This document shows, in pieces, positions 24,763 to 36,466 of a stretch of 64,000 nucleotides of DNA. The notes under the pieces were generated by a model. The model did no database searches and was not told the DNA's origin. It saw only the letters and a list, made by a program, of their open reading frames with translations. The DNA is from Mercurialis annua (Eukaryota > Streptophyta > Magnoliopsida > Malpighiales > Euphorbiaceae), in assembly GCF_937616625.2 (NCBI RefSeq), contig NC_065574.1, forward strand, positions 23,539,001 to 23,603,000, given 5' to 3'. The translations under genes and the position numbers were made by a program. Each line of letters starts with the position of its first letter. Positions within the stretch are counted from its first letter, which is position 1.

Positions 24763-25788
24763 TCAGTCTTTCTCTATGGATTTGCTAGGAAATATATGTT
24801 CAAAGAACGATGCATTTCTAGATTCCATAATTGTGTTGTGAATTTCAGGGTTTTTAGATTCATACACAATAAATCGATAAGCAGTATTATTATGTGCATA
24901 TCCAATGAAAATGCAATTAACTGTTTTTGGACCTATCTTCACCTTTTTGGTGTTGGTACCATAACCTTTGCAAGACACCTCCACATTTTCAAGTATTTAT
25001 AACAAGGCTTCATGCCTTTCCATAATTCGTAAGGGCTCTTGTCATTTTTCTTTTGAGGTATCTTATTTAAAAGATAATTTGTCGATAAGATGGCTTCCCC
25101 CCTATAAGTTCTGAGGTAATCCAGAACTAATTAGCACCGCATTCATCATTTCTTTTAGAGGATGATTTTTACGTTCTGTCGTACCATTTGACTGAGAGGA
25201 ATATGGAGCTGTGACTTCATGAATAATATCATGTTGTGAACAAAATTCACCAAATGGTTCTACATATTCACCTCAACGGTCACTTCTAATCATTTTGATT
25301 TTTCTGTTCAATTGATTCTCAACTTCGGTTTTATAGAGAATAAATTTTTCTATAACCTCATCTTTACTTTTTAGAAAATATACATAGCAATATTTTGTAC
25401 TATCATCAGCGAAAGTAATAAAATATTTGTAACCCCCTCTAGTTTGAATAAATATTAGGTCACATACGATACTATGTATCAGGTCAAGCGGTTCGATGTT
25501 CCTTTCTATTCCGTGAAAGGATGACCTTGTTAATTTTGCCTCTACACAAGTTTCACACTTATGTTTGGAATCAATTTTAAAATTGGGTATGTGGTTCATA
25601 TTAATTAATCTACGCAATGTATCATAATTAACATGTCCTAGTCTACCATCCCACCAATTGGAAGACTCAATTAAGTAAGCAGAAGAATTATTAATTTCAT
25701 TAATTTTTGCTTTTACAATCATGACATTCAGCTTAAAAAGCCCCTCAGTCTCATAACCTTTTCCCACATACATTCCACTTTTGGACAA
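24763..25788 (-). pseudogene. Copia integrase (outer element)
   Basis: The GAG-pre-integrase and zinc-binding region is at 25273-25788 (RLGHVNYDTL, CETCVEAKL). It is followed by the start of the catalytic core, with the first Asp in SIVCDLIF and the second in IRSDR. The next 270 bases contain frame changes. The core's C-terminal side is recognisable at 24763-24984 (KIGPKTVNCIFIGYAHNN). Integrase would insert the element DNA into the chromosome. The broken core shows it is inactive. Confidence 0.8.
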
Positions 25789-25808
25789 AATTAGTTTGTC
25801 TGACTCAA

Positions 25809-26535
25809 TTACAATGCGAAAACATGCTTATTAAGCAATGAATCAGACACCAAATTCTTACGAATATCTTGTACATACAGCACATTATTCAGAGTCAAGT
25901 CCTTTTCATAAGTCATCTTCAGAATCACCTTGCCTTGACCAGCAATCTCTGATGTAGCCGAGTTTCCAATGAACATCTTTTCTCCATTTTCCAACGGTAC
26001 AAATGAACTGAACATTTGTTTGAGCACACATGCCTAGTAGCCCCAGTGTCAATCCACCATTCTTTCGGATTCGACCCAATTAGGTTCACCTCAGAAACCA
26101 CAGCAGAAAGACTTATTTCACTCACATCCCGAGTGATGTCCTCCACAGCATTGGCTTCATGCTTCTTACCTTTATTTTTCTTAGTTAATCTGCAATCAAC
26201 TGACTTGTGACCAGTTTTGTCACAGTTGTAGCATTTTCCTTGAAATTTCATTGATTTTGAAATTCCACCTTTAGGCCCAATCTTGAACCTTTTCCCAGAA
26301 GCTTTCTTCTTTGAGCTTTGACCCAGCTCCATCACATTGGCTTTTGCCACAAATGCATTGAGTTTTCTCTCAAACCCTTTGTTGTCCTCTTCAATTCGAA
26401 GTCTAACAATTAGATCCTCCATGCTCATTTCCTTTCGCTTATGCTTAAGGTAATTGTTGAAGTCTTTCCATCCAGGTGGCAATTTCTCAATAAGAGCCGC
26501 CACTTGGAAAGATTCACTTAAAGCCATCCCCACAG
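25809..26535 (-). pseudogene. Copia gag 3' part and protease (outer element)
   Basis: Contains the end of the gag capsid region (AALIEKLPPGWKDFNNYLKH), the nucleocapsid zinc knuckle CYNCDKTGHKSVDC and the aspartic protease motif WWIDTGATRHVC. The frame then shifts near 26025, and protease continues in another frame (ENGEKMFIGNSATSEIAGQG, LTLNNVLYVQDIRKNLVS). The N-terminal part of gag is 9.4 kb away at 35960-36442, because the inner element inserted between them. Confidence 0.85.
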
Positions 26536-26540
26536 CATGA

Positions 26541-27509
26541 TGTTGGACCTTAAGTGAATCAATATATCTTCTATTTTGACCATGACAATTAACACCAAAG
26601 GTTCTAATATTCTATTTAAGTGTGTAGGATCCCCCCGGAACACTCGAAATGCAAATCGGACATCTCTAGCGAATAATCAAATTTTTTGATCACCAAGCTG
26701 TCCAGTGGAAGTTGGCGGGCGCCAACTTTAGTTCGCTGGAGCGAACTTTATCAGATGAGAAAAGGGACTGAAGCTTGCGAGTGCCAAGTTTTTCAAGCAC
26801 TGAGAGCGAACTATAGTTCGCGGGCGCCAACATAACTTAGCGGGCGCGAAGTTCAAATTTCTAGAAGCTAATTTACAACGGTTATTTATTGCACCCAACG
26901 AGGTGCTGACACTTCAGCAGAGGACCTTTGAGAACTTTCTCCAAGGAGCCGTTCGCGGGCGCGAACCCTAGTTGGCGGGCGCAAACTCTGTCTGCCAAGG
27001 CTACTTTGGAAAAGCTAATTTGTTACTCTTTTTATTCACATAAAAAGAGTAACGGGAAGATTTGTTTGGAGGCCTATATATATCATACTATTATGTATGA
27101 AAAAGAGTAGACAACAAAAGCTTTCAAACATGTCAAGCAATCTTCAAATCTTGTGTGAAAAACCTTTGTAATTTGTTGGTTTAAGAGTGAACCCTAGAAA
27201 CTCTTGTTGTTGTTGTTATTTGGTTTGTAGTTTTGCCTAGAAAAACTATAGGTTGTTGTTGTTGGTTTGGGTTGAGCCTTTGAAAACCTAAGTTGGGAGT
27301 GAACTTGTAAAAACTCCAAGTTTAGTGGAAACCTCTAGTTTAAGGGAAGTGGATGTAGGTGAATGTGTTAATCACCGAACCATTATAAATCTTGTGTGTT
27401 CTTCCTTCTCAAACCTCCATTAGATTAGTTGTAATCAAATTCTTAATCCGCAAAAGTTTTTAGTGGCAACTATTCAACCCCCCCCCCTTCTAGTTGTTAT
27501 TGGGTTACA
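26541..27509 (+). repeat. 5' LTR of the SIRE-like element
   Basis: TGTTGGACCTTAAG to ATTGGGTTACA, 969 bp. It holds a TATA-like CCTATATATATC near 27073 and a hairpin cluster at 26708-26985. The ORF 26928-27110 is incidental. A C-run near 27480 precedes the 3' end. Confidence 0.95.
26708..26985. repeat. Hairpin array in SIRE-like LTR
   Basis: Short palindromes include GTTGGCGGGCGCCAAC at 26711-26726, AGTTCGCTGGAGCGAACT at 26730-26747 and GTTCGCGGGCGCGAAC at 26951-26966, plus degenerate copies near 26816-26850. Arms vary while symmetry is kept. The same array is in the right LTR (35158-35440), and related copies lie in the internal 3' region. Confidence 0.8.
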
Positions 27510-27511
27510 AG

Positions 27512-27524
27512 TGGTATCAGAGCT
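27512..27524 (+). other. Primer-binding site, initiator-Met tRNA
   Basis: TGGTATCAGAGCT, two bases after the LTR end. It matches the first 12 bases of the plant initiator-Met site. Confidence 0.9.
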
Positions 27525-27572
27525 AGGTGCTCTAGTTGTGCTTAATTGCAAGAGTTTGAAGATCCAAAAGCA

Positions 27573-29648
27573 ATGGAAGGGTTTCTTAACAATTCCATAC
27601 GACCATACTTTGATGGTACCGATTATGCATATTGGAAGCAAAAGATGGAGAAGTATCTTGATAGTGAAAATGTGAATCTATGAAAATGCATAAGGAAGCA
27701 ATGGGTGTGTCCTACAAATCTTGTTGATGGTGTTCAGGTGAATAAGCCAAGAGATGCTTGGACTCCCCTTGAGGAAATTGCCTACTTGAAGAACAACAAG
27801 TGCATGTCCACTCTTTATCATGCACTCTCTAGAGAAGAAGGAGGAAAAATTCTTCACTGTCAAACCGCTTAAGAGATATGGATTACTCTTGAGAATCATC
27901 ATGAAGAAACTAGTGAAGTGAAGTTTAAGAAGATTCAACTCCTAACTCAAGAATATGAGATGTTCTTCCACAAGGCCGGAGAGAAGGTGACCGAGATGAC
28001 CAACCGACTTCTCAAGATTGTTGAGGCATTAAGGATGTATGGGAAACACTACTCCAACGCAGATGTCAATAGCAAAATCTTGAGGTCTTTGCCAAGGAGT
28101 CTCTATGAGTCAAAGGTTACTTCCATTGAGGAAGCAAATGATCTCACAAAGCTCAACACCGATGAATTAATTGGTAAGCTTCTCACCTTTGAAATGTATA
28201 TTAAAAGGGAAGAGCCTAAGGAAGAAAAGAAGAAGGTGATAGCTTTGAAGGCCAAGGAGACCAAGGTTAAAGAAATCAAGGCAAAGGAAGCTAAGGAGTC
28301 AAGCTACTCTAGTGAAGATGACTTTCTTGAATTGGACTCGGATGATGGGAGTGACAAAGAAATGGCTTTCTTCACCAAGAGATACAACAACTACATCAAG
28401 AGGAAGCAAGACAAAAGTAAGAGAGAATTTCACAAAAGGCTCTTCAAGAAGGAAGATGTGAAGTGCTATGGGTGTGGCAAGAAAGGCCATATGAAAAATG
28501 AATGCAACAACAATGAGAAGAGCCCACAAAGATCACATAAGAAAGATAAGGAAGTCAAGAAAAGGGCTTACAAAGTGACATGGGATGACTCTAGTGAAGA
28601 GGATGAGGACTATGAGAGTGAAAGAGCCAACATTTGTTTCATGGCCAATATAGAGGAAGCCTCTCCCACCAAGGTACACAATGACTCCTCTATCTCTTCT
28701 TCTTCTATTGATGATCTCTCTACCCATGATCATGAAAGTGATAGTGGAGATGAGAAGGTGGAAATGATTAAAACCATGGCTAAGAAAGTCAATAGCTATA
28801 AGAGAAACAATTTGAAAAACAAAGAAGACTTTTCCTTGCTTGAGGCCAAAATTAATGATTTTCAAAAACAAATTGTTAATTTGAATCTACAAAATGAATC
28901 TTTGAAAAATTCAATTTCTCTACTCAATACTTCTAATCTCACTTCTCTCGACTCTCTGAAAGAAGAGAATGAGAAATTGAAAAAGGAAGTTGTTGAGTAC
29001 AAAACTTCTTTGACTAAATTTCAAAAAGGAAAACAATCTTTGGATGAGATGTTGACTTTCCAAAGACCCTCTTCCTCTAAGGAAGCCTTGGGTTTTGTGG
29101 CCAATAGCTCATCATCTCCACCCTCTAGAACCACCTTCAAAAGGGCTAGAACAACACATTCGTCCTCTATAGATGTGGAGTTCAGAAAGGAGACAACACC
29201 CTCTAGTCCTTCTATGACTAAGATGGATGTTGATCCTCCTCAAGCTAAGGCCAACACATCTAAGGATGATAAGACTAAAGTCACCAAGCCAAGAATTCCA
29301 TCAAATGCTAAGGCTAAGGACACTAGACCAAGCATTCCCAAGAATGCTAAGCCTAGAGGTCCCAACCCCAAGGGACAACCACCCAAGGGGAAGAATGCTT
29401 ACACCAACACAAGACAACCTCACACATGTTGCTCTTGTGGAAAGGATGCTCCTTCAAATCATTCTAGAACATGGAGACCTAAGCCTAAAAGGGCTAAGTC
29501 AACCATTAGATGTTTCTATTGCATGAAGGTTGGGCATACAAATGGAAGGTGCTATGTGAGGAAAATCCACTTGAACTTGATTCACTTGGATGATTCCAAG
29601 ACTAACCCTCAAGGACCCAAGTACATTTGGGTACCTAAAGCTTCTTAA
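27573..29648 (+). pseudogene. gag of the SIRE-like element
   Basis: The frame starts at ATG 27573 (MEGFLNNSIRPYFDGTDYAY, a typical copia gag opening) and is open to TAA at 29646-29648 except for TGA at 27681-27683 and TAA at 27870-27872. The first replaces a Trp and the second probably a Gln. From 27918 onward it is intact: capsid region, a Lys/Glu-rich coiled segment, zinc knuckle CYGCGKKGHMKNEC, a long coiled coil around residues 310-380 of the intact part, and a basic Pro/Lys-rich tail with a second knuckle-like CFYCMKVGHTNGRC. Gag builds the cytoplasmic virus-like particle and binds element RNA. Confidence 0.88.
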
Positions 29649-29666
29649 TTCCTTCGTGTATTATAG

Positions 29667-32600
29667 GGCAAAGGAGTAGCCATCAATGAAAATCAACCAT
29701 GGATTGTGAATAGTGGGTGCTCAAGGCACATGACCGGAACTTCACAGCTATTCACGACCCTTCAATCAAAGGATGGTGGCTATGTAACCTTTGGTGACAA
29801 TGCAAAAGGAAAAGTGGTTGGTATTGGTAAGATTGGTAAGACTTCAAACTCATCTTCTTGCATTAGAAATGTTCTCTTAGTTGATGGTTTGAAGCATAAC
29901 TTGTTGAGTGTAAGTCAATTATGTGATAGTGGCTTAAGAGTCACTTTTGACTCTAAGGCTTGTTACATTACTCAAGTGAGTGATAACAAGACCATCCTTA
30001 GAGGAGAAAGGAGTGAAAATATTTACATAATTGACTTGGACTCAACTTCTAACAAGAATCTCAAGTGTCTTATGTCCACAAAGAACGAGCCTTGGCTTTG
30101 GCATAGAAGGCTTGCCCATGCTAACATGGAGTTAATAGACAACTTGAGAAAAGGAGAACTTGTGATGGGTCTTCCAGATATTAAATTTGAGAAGGACAAA
30201 GTTTGTGCTTCATGTCAAATGATGAAGCAACACAAGTCATCCTTCAAATCCAAAAAGGTGGTAAGCACATCCAAACCTCTTCAATTGATTCATATGGATC
30301 TATTTGGACCATCTAGAGTTGCTAGTTTGGGTAGCAAGCATTATACCTATGTTCTTGTTGATGATTACTCTAGATATACTTGGGTTATTTTCATGGCTCA
30401 TAAGAATGACACTTTTGATGCTTTTAAAAGTTTTTCAAAACTTGTTCAAAACAAGATGGGTTATTACATTATGAGTATAAGAAGTGACAATGGTGGTGAA
30501 TTTAAAAATCATCTTTTTGAAAGCTATTGTGAACACCTTGGCATTTCTCATGAGTTCTCTTGTCCTAGAACCCCCCAAAAAAATGGGGTAGTGGAAAGGA
30601 AGAATCGATCTCTTATAGAAATGGCAAGGACTATGCTAAATGAATTTAAATTACCAAGCTATTTTTTGGGCGGAAGCCGTCAATACTTCTTGTTATGTGC
30701 AAAACCGTGTTCTGAAAAGATCCATTTTGAATAAAACACCTTATGAGTTATGGATGGGAAGAAAACCCAATATTGCATATCTAAGAGTTTTTGGGTGCAA
30801 ATGCTTCATATTAAATACAAAGGATAACCTAGATAAATTTGCTTCAAAATCCAATGAAGGCATATTTTTAGGTTATTCTATATGTAGAAAAGCCTATAGA
30901 GTATTCAATAAGTCCACTTTTCTTGTTGAAAAATCTATGCATGTTGTATTTGATAAAAACAATACACTTGATGGGAAAGGTATGAATTTTGTAGATCACT
31001 TTGGATCACTAGACATTGTAGAGGATGATCCCACATGCAACAAAATGGATGATGAAAAGAAACCTCAAGAAAGTGCACCAATGCAAACAACACTTGAGGA
31101 AGACTTTCCACAAGAGGAAGATTCACACCCGGAACTCCCTAAAGCGACAAGAACAACGAAGAACCACCCAAGAAAGCACGTACTTGATGGATTCCAAAGA
31201 GGTATATTTACTAGATCTCAAGCCTCTAACAACCTTGCATTTCTCTCTCAAATTGAGCCAAGGACCATTGAAGAGGCTATCAATGATGAGTGTTGGGTGA
31301 TTGCAATGCATGATGAACTCAACCAATTTGAGAGGAGTAATGTTTGGGAATTAGTCCCTAGGCCTAGCTTTGGTTCTATTATTGGCACAAAATGGGTCTT
31401 TAGAAATAAACTTGATGAGGATGGAGTCATTACTAGAAACAAAGCTAGACTTGCTGCCAAAGGATATAGCCAAGAGGAAGGTATCGATTATGATGAGACC
31501 TTTGCTCCCGTGGCTAGATTAGAGGCTATTAAAATTTTGCTTGCATTTGCATGTCATCTGAATTTCAAACTTTATCAAATGGATGTGAAGAGTGCTTTTT
31601 TAAATGGTTTTATTTAAGAAGAAGTATTTATTTCTCAACCTCCGGGTTTTGAAAACTTTGAATTTCCTAACCATGTTTTTAAGCTTAACAAGGCTCTTTA
31701 CGGGTTGAAACAAGCACCTAGAGCTTGGTATGATAGGCTTAGCACATTCGTCATCATAAACGGTTTTACTAAGGGTAAAGTGGATACCACTCTTTTCATC
31801 AAAAGAAGTTTTAAAGACATCCTTGTTGTGCAAATTTATGTTGATGATATAATTTTTGGTGATACTAATGAGTTGCTTTGTGAGGATTTTTCAAAGTGCA
31901 TGACAAATGAATTTGAAATGCGTTTAATGGGAGAACTCAAGTTTTTCTTGGGACTTCAAATCAAGCAAAGCAATGAGGGATTATTCATCAACCAAGCAAA
32001 ATATACTAAAGAATTGCTCAAGAGATTTGGCATGGATGGATGTAAGACAAGCAAAACCCCAATGCCCACCAATGTTAAAATTGACAAGGATGAAAATGGT
32101 AAGAACTTTGATGAAAAGAAATATCGAGGTATGATTGGTTCCTTACTCTCTCTTACCGCTAGTAGACCGGATATAATGTTTAGTGTTTGTCTTTGTGCTC
32201 GTTTTCAATCTTATCCGAAAGAGTCTCATTATTTTCATGTTAAAAGGATTTTCAAATATCTCATGGGCACACAACACCTGGGTCTTTGGTATCCTAGGAA
32301 GAATCCCTTTGACCTTGTTTCTTATTCGGATGCGGACTATGCCGGTAGTGTCATAGATAGAAAAAGTACATCGGGAACTTGTCAATTCCTAGGCAGTTGC
32401 CTTGTTTCTTGGCATAGTAAGAAACAAGTGTCGGTTGCCTTGTCCACGGCCGAAGCCGCATATGTAGCCGCGGGAAGTTGTTGTACCCAAGTTCTTTGGA
32501 TTCGACAACATCTTAAGGACTATGGAATTGTAGTTGATCATATTCCCTTGAAATGCGACAATACTAGTGCGATCAACTTGTCCAAGAACCCGATCCAACA

Positions 32601-32790
32601 CTCTAGATCCAAGCACATAGATATTAGACACCATTTTATGCGTGATCATGTCCAATTGGGAGATGTTGTAATAGAATTCATAGATACAAACAATCAATTG
32701 GCAGATATTTTCACTAAACCCTTAAATGAGGAGAGAATGTCTTTTATCTTACGAGAAATTGGTATGATTGATGGGTCTACCTTGCTGTGA
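29667..32790 (+). pseudogene. pol of the SIRE-like element (protease, integrase, RT, RNase H)
   Basis: It is in the same frame as gag, separated by stops at 29646 and 29664. Order: protease (NSGCSRHMTG, in which the catalytic Asp has become Asn, codon 29709-29711), integrase zinc region (WLWHRRLAHANM, CASCQMMKQHKSSF), and integrase core with Asp in IHMDLFGP, Asp in IRSDNGGEF and Glu in NGVVERKNRS. The frame changes by one base in a T6 run near 30660 and continues from 30640-31617. TAA at 31615-31617 interrupts NGFI/EEVF. Reverse transcriptase follows with [13 protein letters not shown] and the YVDDIIFG box, then RNase H (SDADYAGSVIDRKSTSG, ADIFTKPL). The domains are otherwise complete. Confidence 0.93.
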
Positions 32791-33059
32791 TTTGTTTGCT
32801 ATGTGACTCTAAGCATCCGAATTTACGTGCTTCGTAATGTATTTTGTGATTCTACGGTTGTTTGTTTAGCATGTTATTTATTTTCATCTTATTATGATAA
32901 CATGCGTAAATGTTTGGACCTTAGTTAGTTGATTCTTCTCATGAATTAAATTGCATAGTCCTTCATTTCACATCAAATGTGTTCTAACTTATGAAAACCA
33001 AGACGTGATTCCTTTTTATTGCAAATGTCAATTTTTGAAAAATTTTGTGTCCAGTCAAA

Positions 33060-33145
33060 ACTAGCGGTCGCTAACTTTAGTTCGCCCCCGCGAAGTTTGC
33101 TTTTTAAAATAGAATTTTCAGCAGTAAAAGTTCGCGGTCGCGAAC
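33060..33145. repeat. Internal hairpin repeats after pol
   Basis: TAGCGGTCGCTA near 33062 and GTTCGCGGTCGCGAAC at 33130-33145 are the same kind of palindrome as in the LTRs, with a GGTC centre. They lie in the untranslated gap between pol and the extra ORF. Confidence 0.65.
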
Positions 33146-33376
33146 TCCTTCGAATTTAAAAAAAAATATAGCCGTTGGGCAGCAGTTTTCAATGCATTTA
33201 ATGGGTCAAACTAGCCGTTAACTAGCCGTTGGAGTCGTTTTTCATGCCTATAAATACTCCCCTTAAGTAGTTCTAGTGTTTACAACATTCTACAACATTT
33301 CTAACACTATTTGCTATCAAAATCATTCATTTTTCTCATCAAATACTCTTGTTCATCATCATTTTTCACTTGCATC

Positions 33377-34659
33377 ATGGATACCCCCCTTCGCTCATTA
33401 AGAAGAAAAACACAAGGCAAGAAATCTCAAGGTCCTTCCTCTAGCCAAAGAGAAGCAATTCCACCTCAAGTGGAAATTCCAACTCATGATCAAGAGACCT
33501 TGAATTTAAGGGTTAGTAAATTTCATGAGAGGTCTGTCTTGCCTAGCCGCTACATATATTTTACGGGTTTGGAAGCAAGCAATGTGAAAAGAGATGTTTT
33601 GGAAATCATTGACAATCTCGGGTGGAGGAAATTTGTTTATTCTCATCACCATGATGGGTATGAAAATTTGAGTCGCAATCTTCACTCTACATCATTCGCA
33701 AGCAAGATGGAAAAGTTGGTTACTTTGGGGTCTCCTTTCGAGTTCAAGGAAGACATTATCGGCTCTCAAGAGAAGAAGTTGATGATGCGTTTGGCTTTGA
33801 AAGGGGGCATCCTACATGCCCTTCTCAAGTTCGGTTCAACTTTGAGGAATTTTGGGGAGAAATTAGCACCATCACACCATATCGCTCCAATTCCGCAACC
33901 GCCAAGTCCTTGAAGACCCTACCCTTATTCATCCTTCATCGCATCATTACTCACTCTATTCATGCAAGAAGTGAGGGCAACGAGAAAATTTCCAAGAAGG
34001 ATGTGCTTTTCCTCTACCTTGCAACTAAAGGTATTAAATTTTCGTGTGGTTTCTACTCTATGAATTATTTTTTTGATCTTGATAAGAGAGGGGGTCACCT
34101 AAGGGCTGCTTCTTTTGTGACGTGCCTAGTCAAAAAGGCCAAAGCCCTCACTTCTCAAGTCAAGAATGCTAGTCCTCAACCTTTTCATTGGAAATGTGCT
34201 CCCTTGGACCAAGAGCCCTTTGAGCATTCTTCTAAGGCCATCATTGTTCATGATAACTCTATTCAATATTTGTTTGGTGCGAATGTCATTGGTGGTGAGA
34301 TTGAAAGGCTAGCAAGGAAAAGAATGGTCTCCTCTACTAATATTGAGGAAGATGTTGAGGAAGCCGCAAGGGCAATGAGGCAAGAAGAGCGTGAATCATG
34401 GCCACATATGGATCCACACGCCTCATCAAGTAATCCTCCACCTCCTTTTGCAACCATGTCTCAAGCTCAAATGTTTGAAACTTTTTATGGACAAAATGTT
34501 CATATGATGTCAAGGATGACAATGCTTGAGGGGGAGGTAACTACTATCAAGGAAGGGATGACTTATCTCAAAAACAAATTTGACTCTCATTGGTCCTTTT
34601 CGCCCTCCGCTTCTACTTCACCTTCTCACAATGAAGACCCCGATGATGATGAAGATTGA
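33377..34659 (+). pseudogene. Extra ORF of the SIRE-like element (plant transposon protein-like)
   Basis: It starts at ATG 33377 (MDTPLRSLRRKTQGKKS; the upstream in-frame ATG at 33311 is less likely). The N part has HERSVLPSRYIYFTGLEA and a Leu-Gly-Trp-Arg-Lys motif. The C part has LPLFILHRIITHSIHARS, ISKKDVLFLYLATKG and an acidic tail ending DPDDDED. The layout resembles the putative plant transposon protein domain found in many plant retroelements. One frame change, apparently in or near a G5 run around 33805, separates the halves; the second half is open to TGA at 34657-34659. No signal peptide or membrane span is evident, so an envelope role is not supported. It sits 586 bases after pol in the same orientation; how it is expressed is unknown. 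Confidence 0.7.
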
Positions 34660-34974
34660 CCCTACCCATTTCATACCTTCACTTGCATATCATGTTTTAC
34701 TTTCATAGTCATTTTACTTCGGTTGGTTTTCTAGGTGTGGTTGGAACACAAATATGTTTCTTTATGCTTCTAGTATTATACTTGTGCTTATGATATTGTA
34801 TTCAAACTCGTGCAATTTATGCTTATGCCGTGTCCTCTTTTTGCTTTTTGATTTTTCCAAAGGGGGAGAGATAACTTAACTTTTCTCTTTTTGTATTATA
34901 TGCATAAATTGAGGGGGAGACAAAGTTTAGTTTTCAACTTATACTTGTTTTTCTTGTGTTAATTGTCAAAGTCC

Positions 34975-34987
34975 AAAATGGGGAGAA
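34975..34987 (+). other. Polypurine tract of the SIRE-like element
   Basis: AAAATGGGGAGAA immediately before the right LTR. Two further G-rich tracts (AAAGGGGGAGAGA near 34860 and GAGGGGGAGACAAAG near 34910) lie upstream, as often seen in this lineage. Confidence 0.8.
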
Positions 34988-35954
34988 TGTTGGACCTTAA
35001 GTGATTCAATATCTCTTCTATTTTGACCATGACAATTAACACCAAAGGTTCTAGTATTCTATTTAAGTGCGTAGGATCCCCCCCAGAACACTCAGAAAGC
35101 AAATCAGACATCTCTAGCGATAATCAAATTTTTTGAACACCAAGCTGTCCAGTGGAAGTTGGCGGGCGCCAACTTTAGTTCGCGGGCGCGAACTTGATCA
35201 GATAAGAAAAGGGACTGAAGCTTGCGAGTGCCAAGTTTTTTAAGCACTGAGAACGAACTATAGTTCACGGGCGCCAACATAACTTAGCGGGCGCGAAGTT
35301 CAAATTTCTAGAAGTTGATTTACAACGGTCATTTATTGCACCCAACGAGGTACTGACACTTCAGCAGAGGACTGTTGAGAACTTTCTCCAAGAAGCCGTT
35401 CGCGGGCGCGAACCCTAATTGTCGGGCGCGAACTCTGTCTGCCAAGGCTACTTTGGAAAAGCTGATTTGTTACTCTTTTGATTCACACAAAAAGAGTAAC
35501 GGGAAGATTTGTTTGGAGGCCTATATATATCATACTGTTGTGTATGAAAAAGAGTAGACAACAAAAGCTTTCAAACCTGTCAAGCAATCTTCAAATCTTG
35601 TGTGAAAAACCTTTATAATTTGTTGGTTTAAGAGTGAACCCTAGAAACGTTGTTGTTGTTGTTGTTTGGTTTGTAGTTTTGCCTAGAAAAACTATAGGTT
35701 GTTGTTGTTGGTTTGGGTTGAGCCTTTGAAAATCTAAGTAGGGAGTGAACTTGTATAAACTCCAAGTTTAGTGGAAACCTCTAGTTTGAGCAAAGTGGAT
35801 GTAGGTGAATGTGTTAATCACCGAACCACTATAAATATTATGTGTTCTTCCTTCTCAAACCTCCATTAGATTAGTTGTAATCAAATTCTTAATCCGCAAA
35901 AGTTTTTAGCGGCAACTATTCAACCCCCCCCCTTCTAGTTGCTATTGGGTTACA
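34988..35954 (+). repeat. 3' LTR of the SIRE-like element
   Basis: 967 bp, colinear with 26541-27509, including the hairpin array at 35158-35440. The copy at 35180 keeps the perfect AGTTCGCGGGCGCGAACT, where the left LTR has a changed centre. The ORF 35375-35557 is incidental. Confidence 0.95.
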
Positions 35955-35959
35955 CATGA

Positions 35960-36442
35960 ATTTCATGAATTATCACCTGAAGTTCCTGAATTAACCACCG
36001 TTTTGGAATCTACCATTTTATAATCTAGGAATCGCCGAACAATATGTTTCTTGGCGCCAACATCCTCAGAGTTATATTTATGGTCTAATGAATCCCATAA
36101 TTTTTTAGCTGTCTTTTTAGTATAGTAATCATTATACAATGAATCACTTAAACGATTCATTAAATAATTACGACATAAATAATCGGAATTATTCCATGCA
36201 TCAACAGCCATACGAATTTGGTTCTCACATTCATCATCAGATTTTGGAGCATCCTCCATCAAGAATCTGGACAGACCCAACGTGGTCAGATAAAACATCT
36301 TTTGTTGCCATCTTTTGAAATTCAATCTGTTGAATTTCTCCGGTTTTTCAGCATGATTCAAAGGAATCGAAACCGGTGCTACAGGAACAACTGGAATTTG
36401 ATTCGAAATCGCATTTCTAGAATTTTCTCTAAAGAATTCCAT
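35960..36442 (-). pseudogene. Copia gag N-terminal part (outer element)
   Basis: Starts at Met (36442) with MEFFRENSRNAISNQ and continues with LNFKRWQQKMFYLTTLGLSR, a typical copia gag capsid opening. A more upstream Met at 36466 is possible. Near the inner-element boundary a small deletion shifts the frame (VVNSGTSGDNS then stop), after which the expected VQELQ-type region is readable in another frame up to the CATGA duplication. The rest of gag resumes at 26535. Confidence 0.85.
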
Positions 36443-36466
36443 TTCTGAAAACAATAAGAAACGCAT

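Larger units (their letters stand above)
26541..35954 (+). mobile_element. SIRE-like Ty1/copia retrotransposon nested in the outer gag, TSD CATGA
   Basis: A complete 9414-bp element: LTRs 26541-27509 and 34988-35954, primer site 27512, gag, pol, an extra ORF, and a purine tract at 34975-34987. CATGA flanks both sides (26536-26540 and 35955-35959). The LTRs are of almost equal length and differ by scattered substitutions. Gene order and the additional ORF after pol fit the SIRE/Maximus lineage. A few stops and frameshifts show that this copy is no longer autonomous, although it is much better preserved than its host element. Confidence 0.93.

Noticed and set aside
26708..27000. CRISPR-like array
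   Set aside because: Palindromes are unevenly spaced, variable in sequence and lie inside an LTR of a plant element.
33311..34659. Retroviral-type envelope gene
   Set aside because: Position after pol suggested it, but no signal peptide, membrane span or cleavage site is visible.
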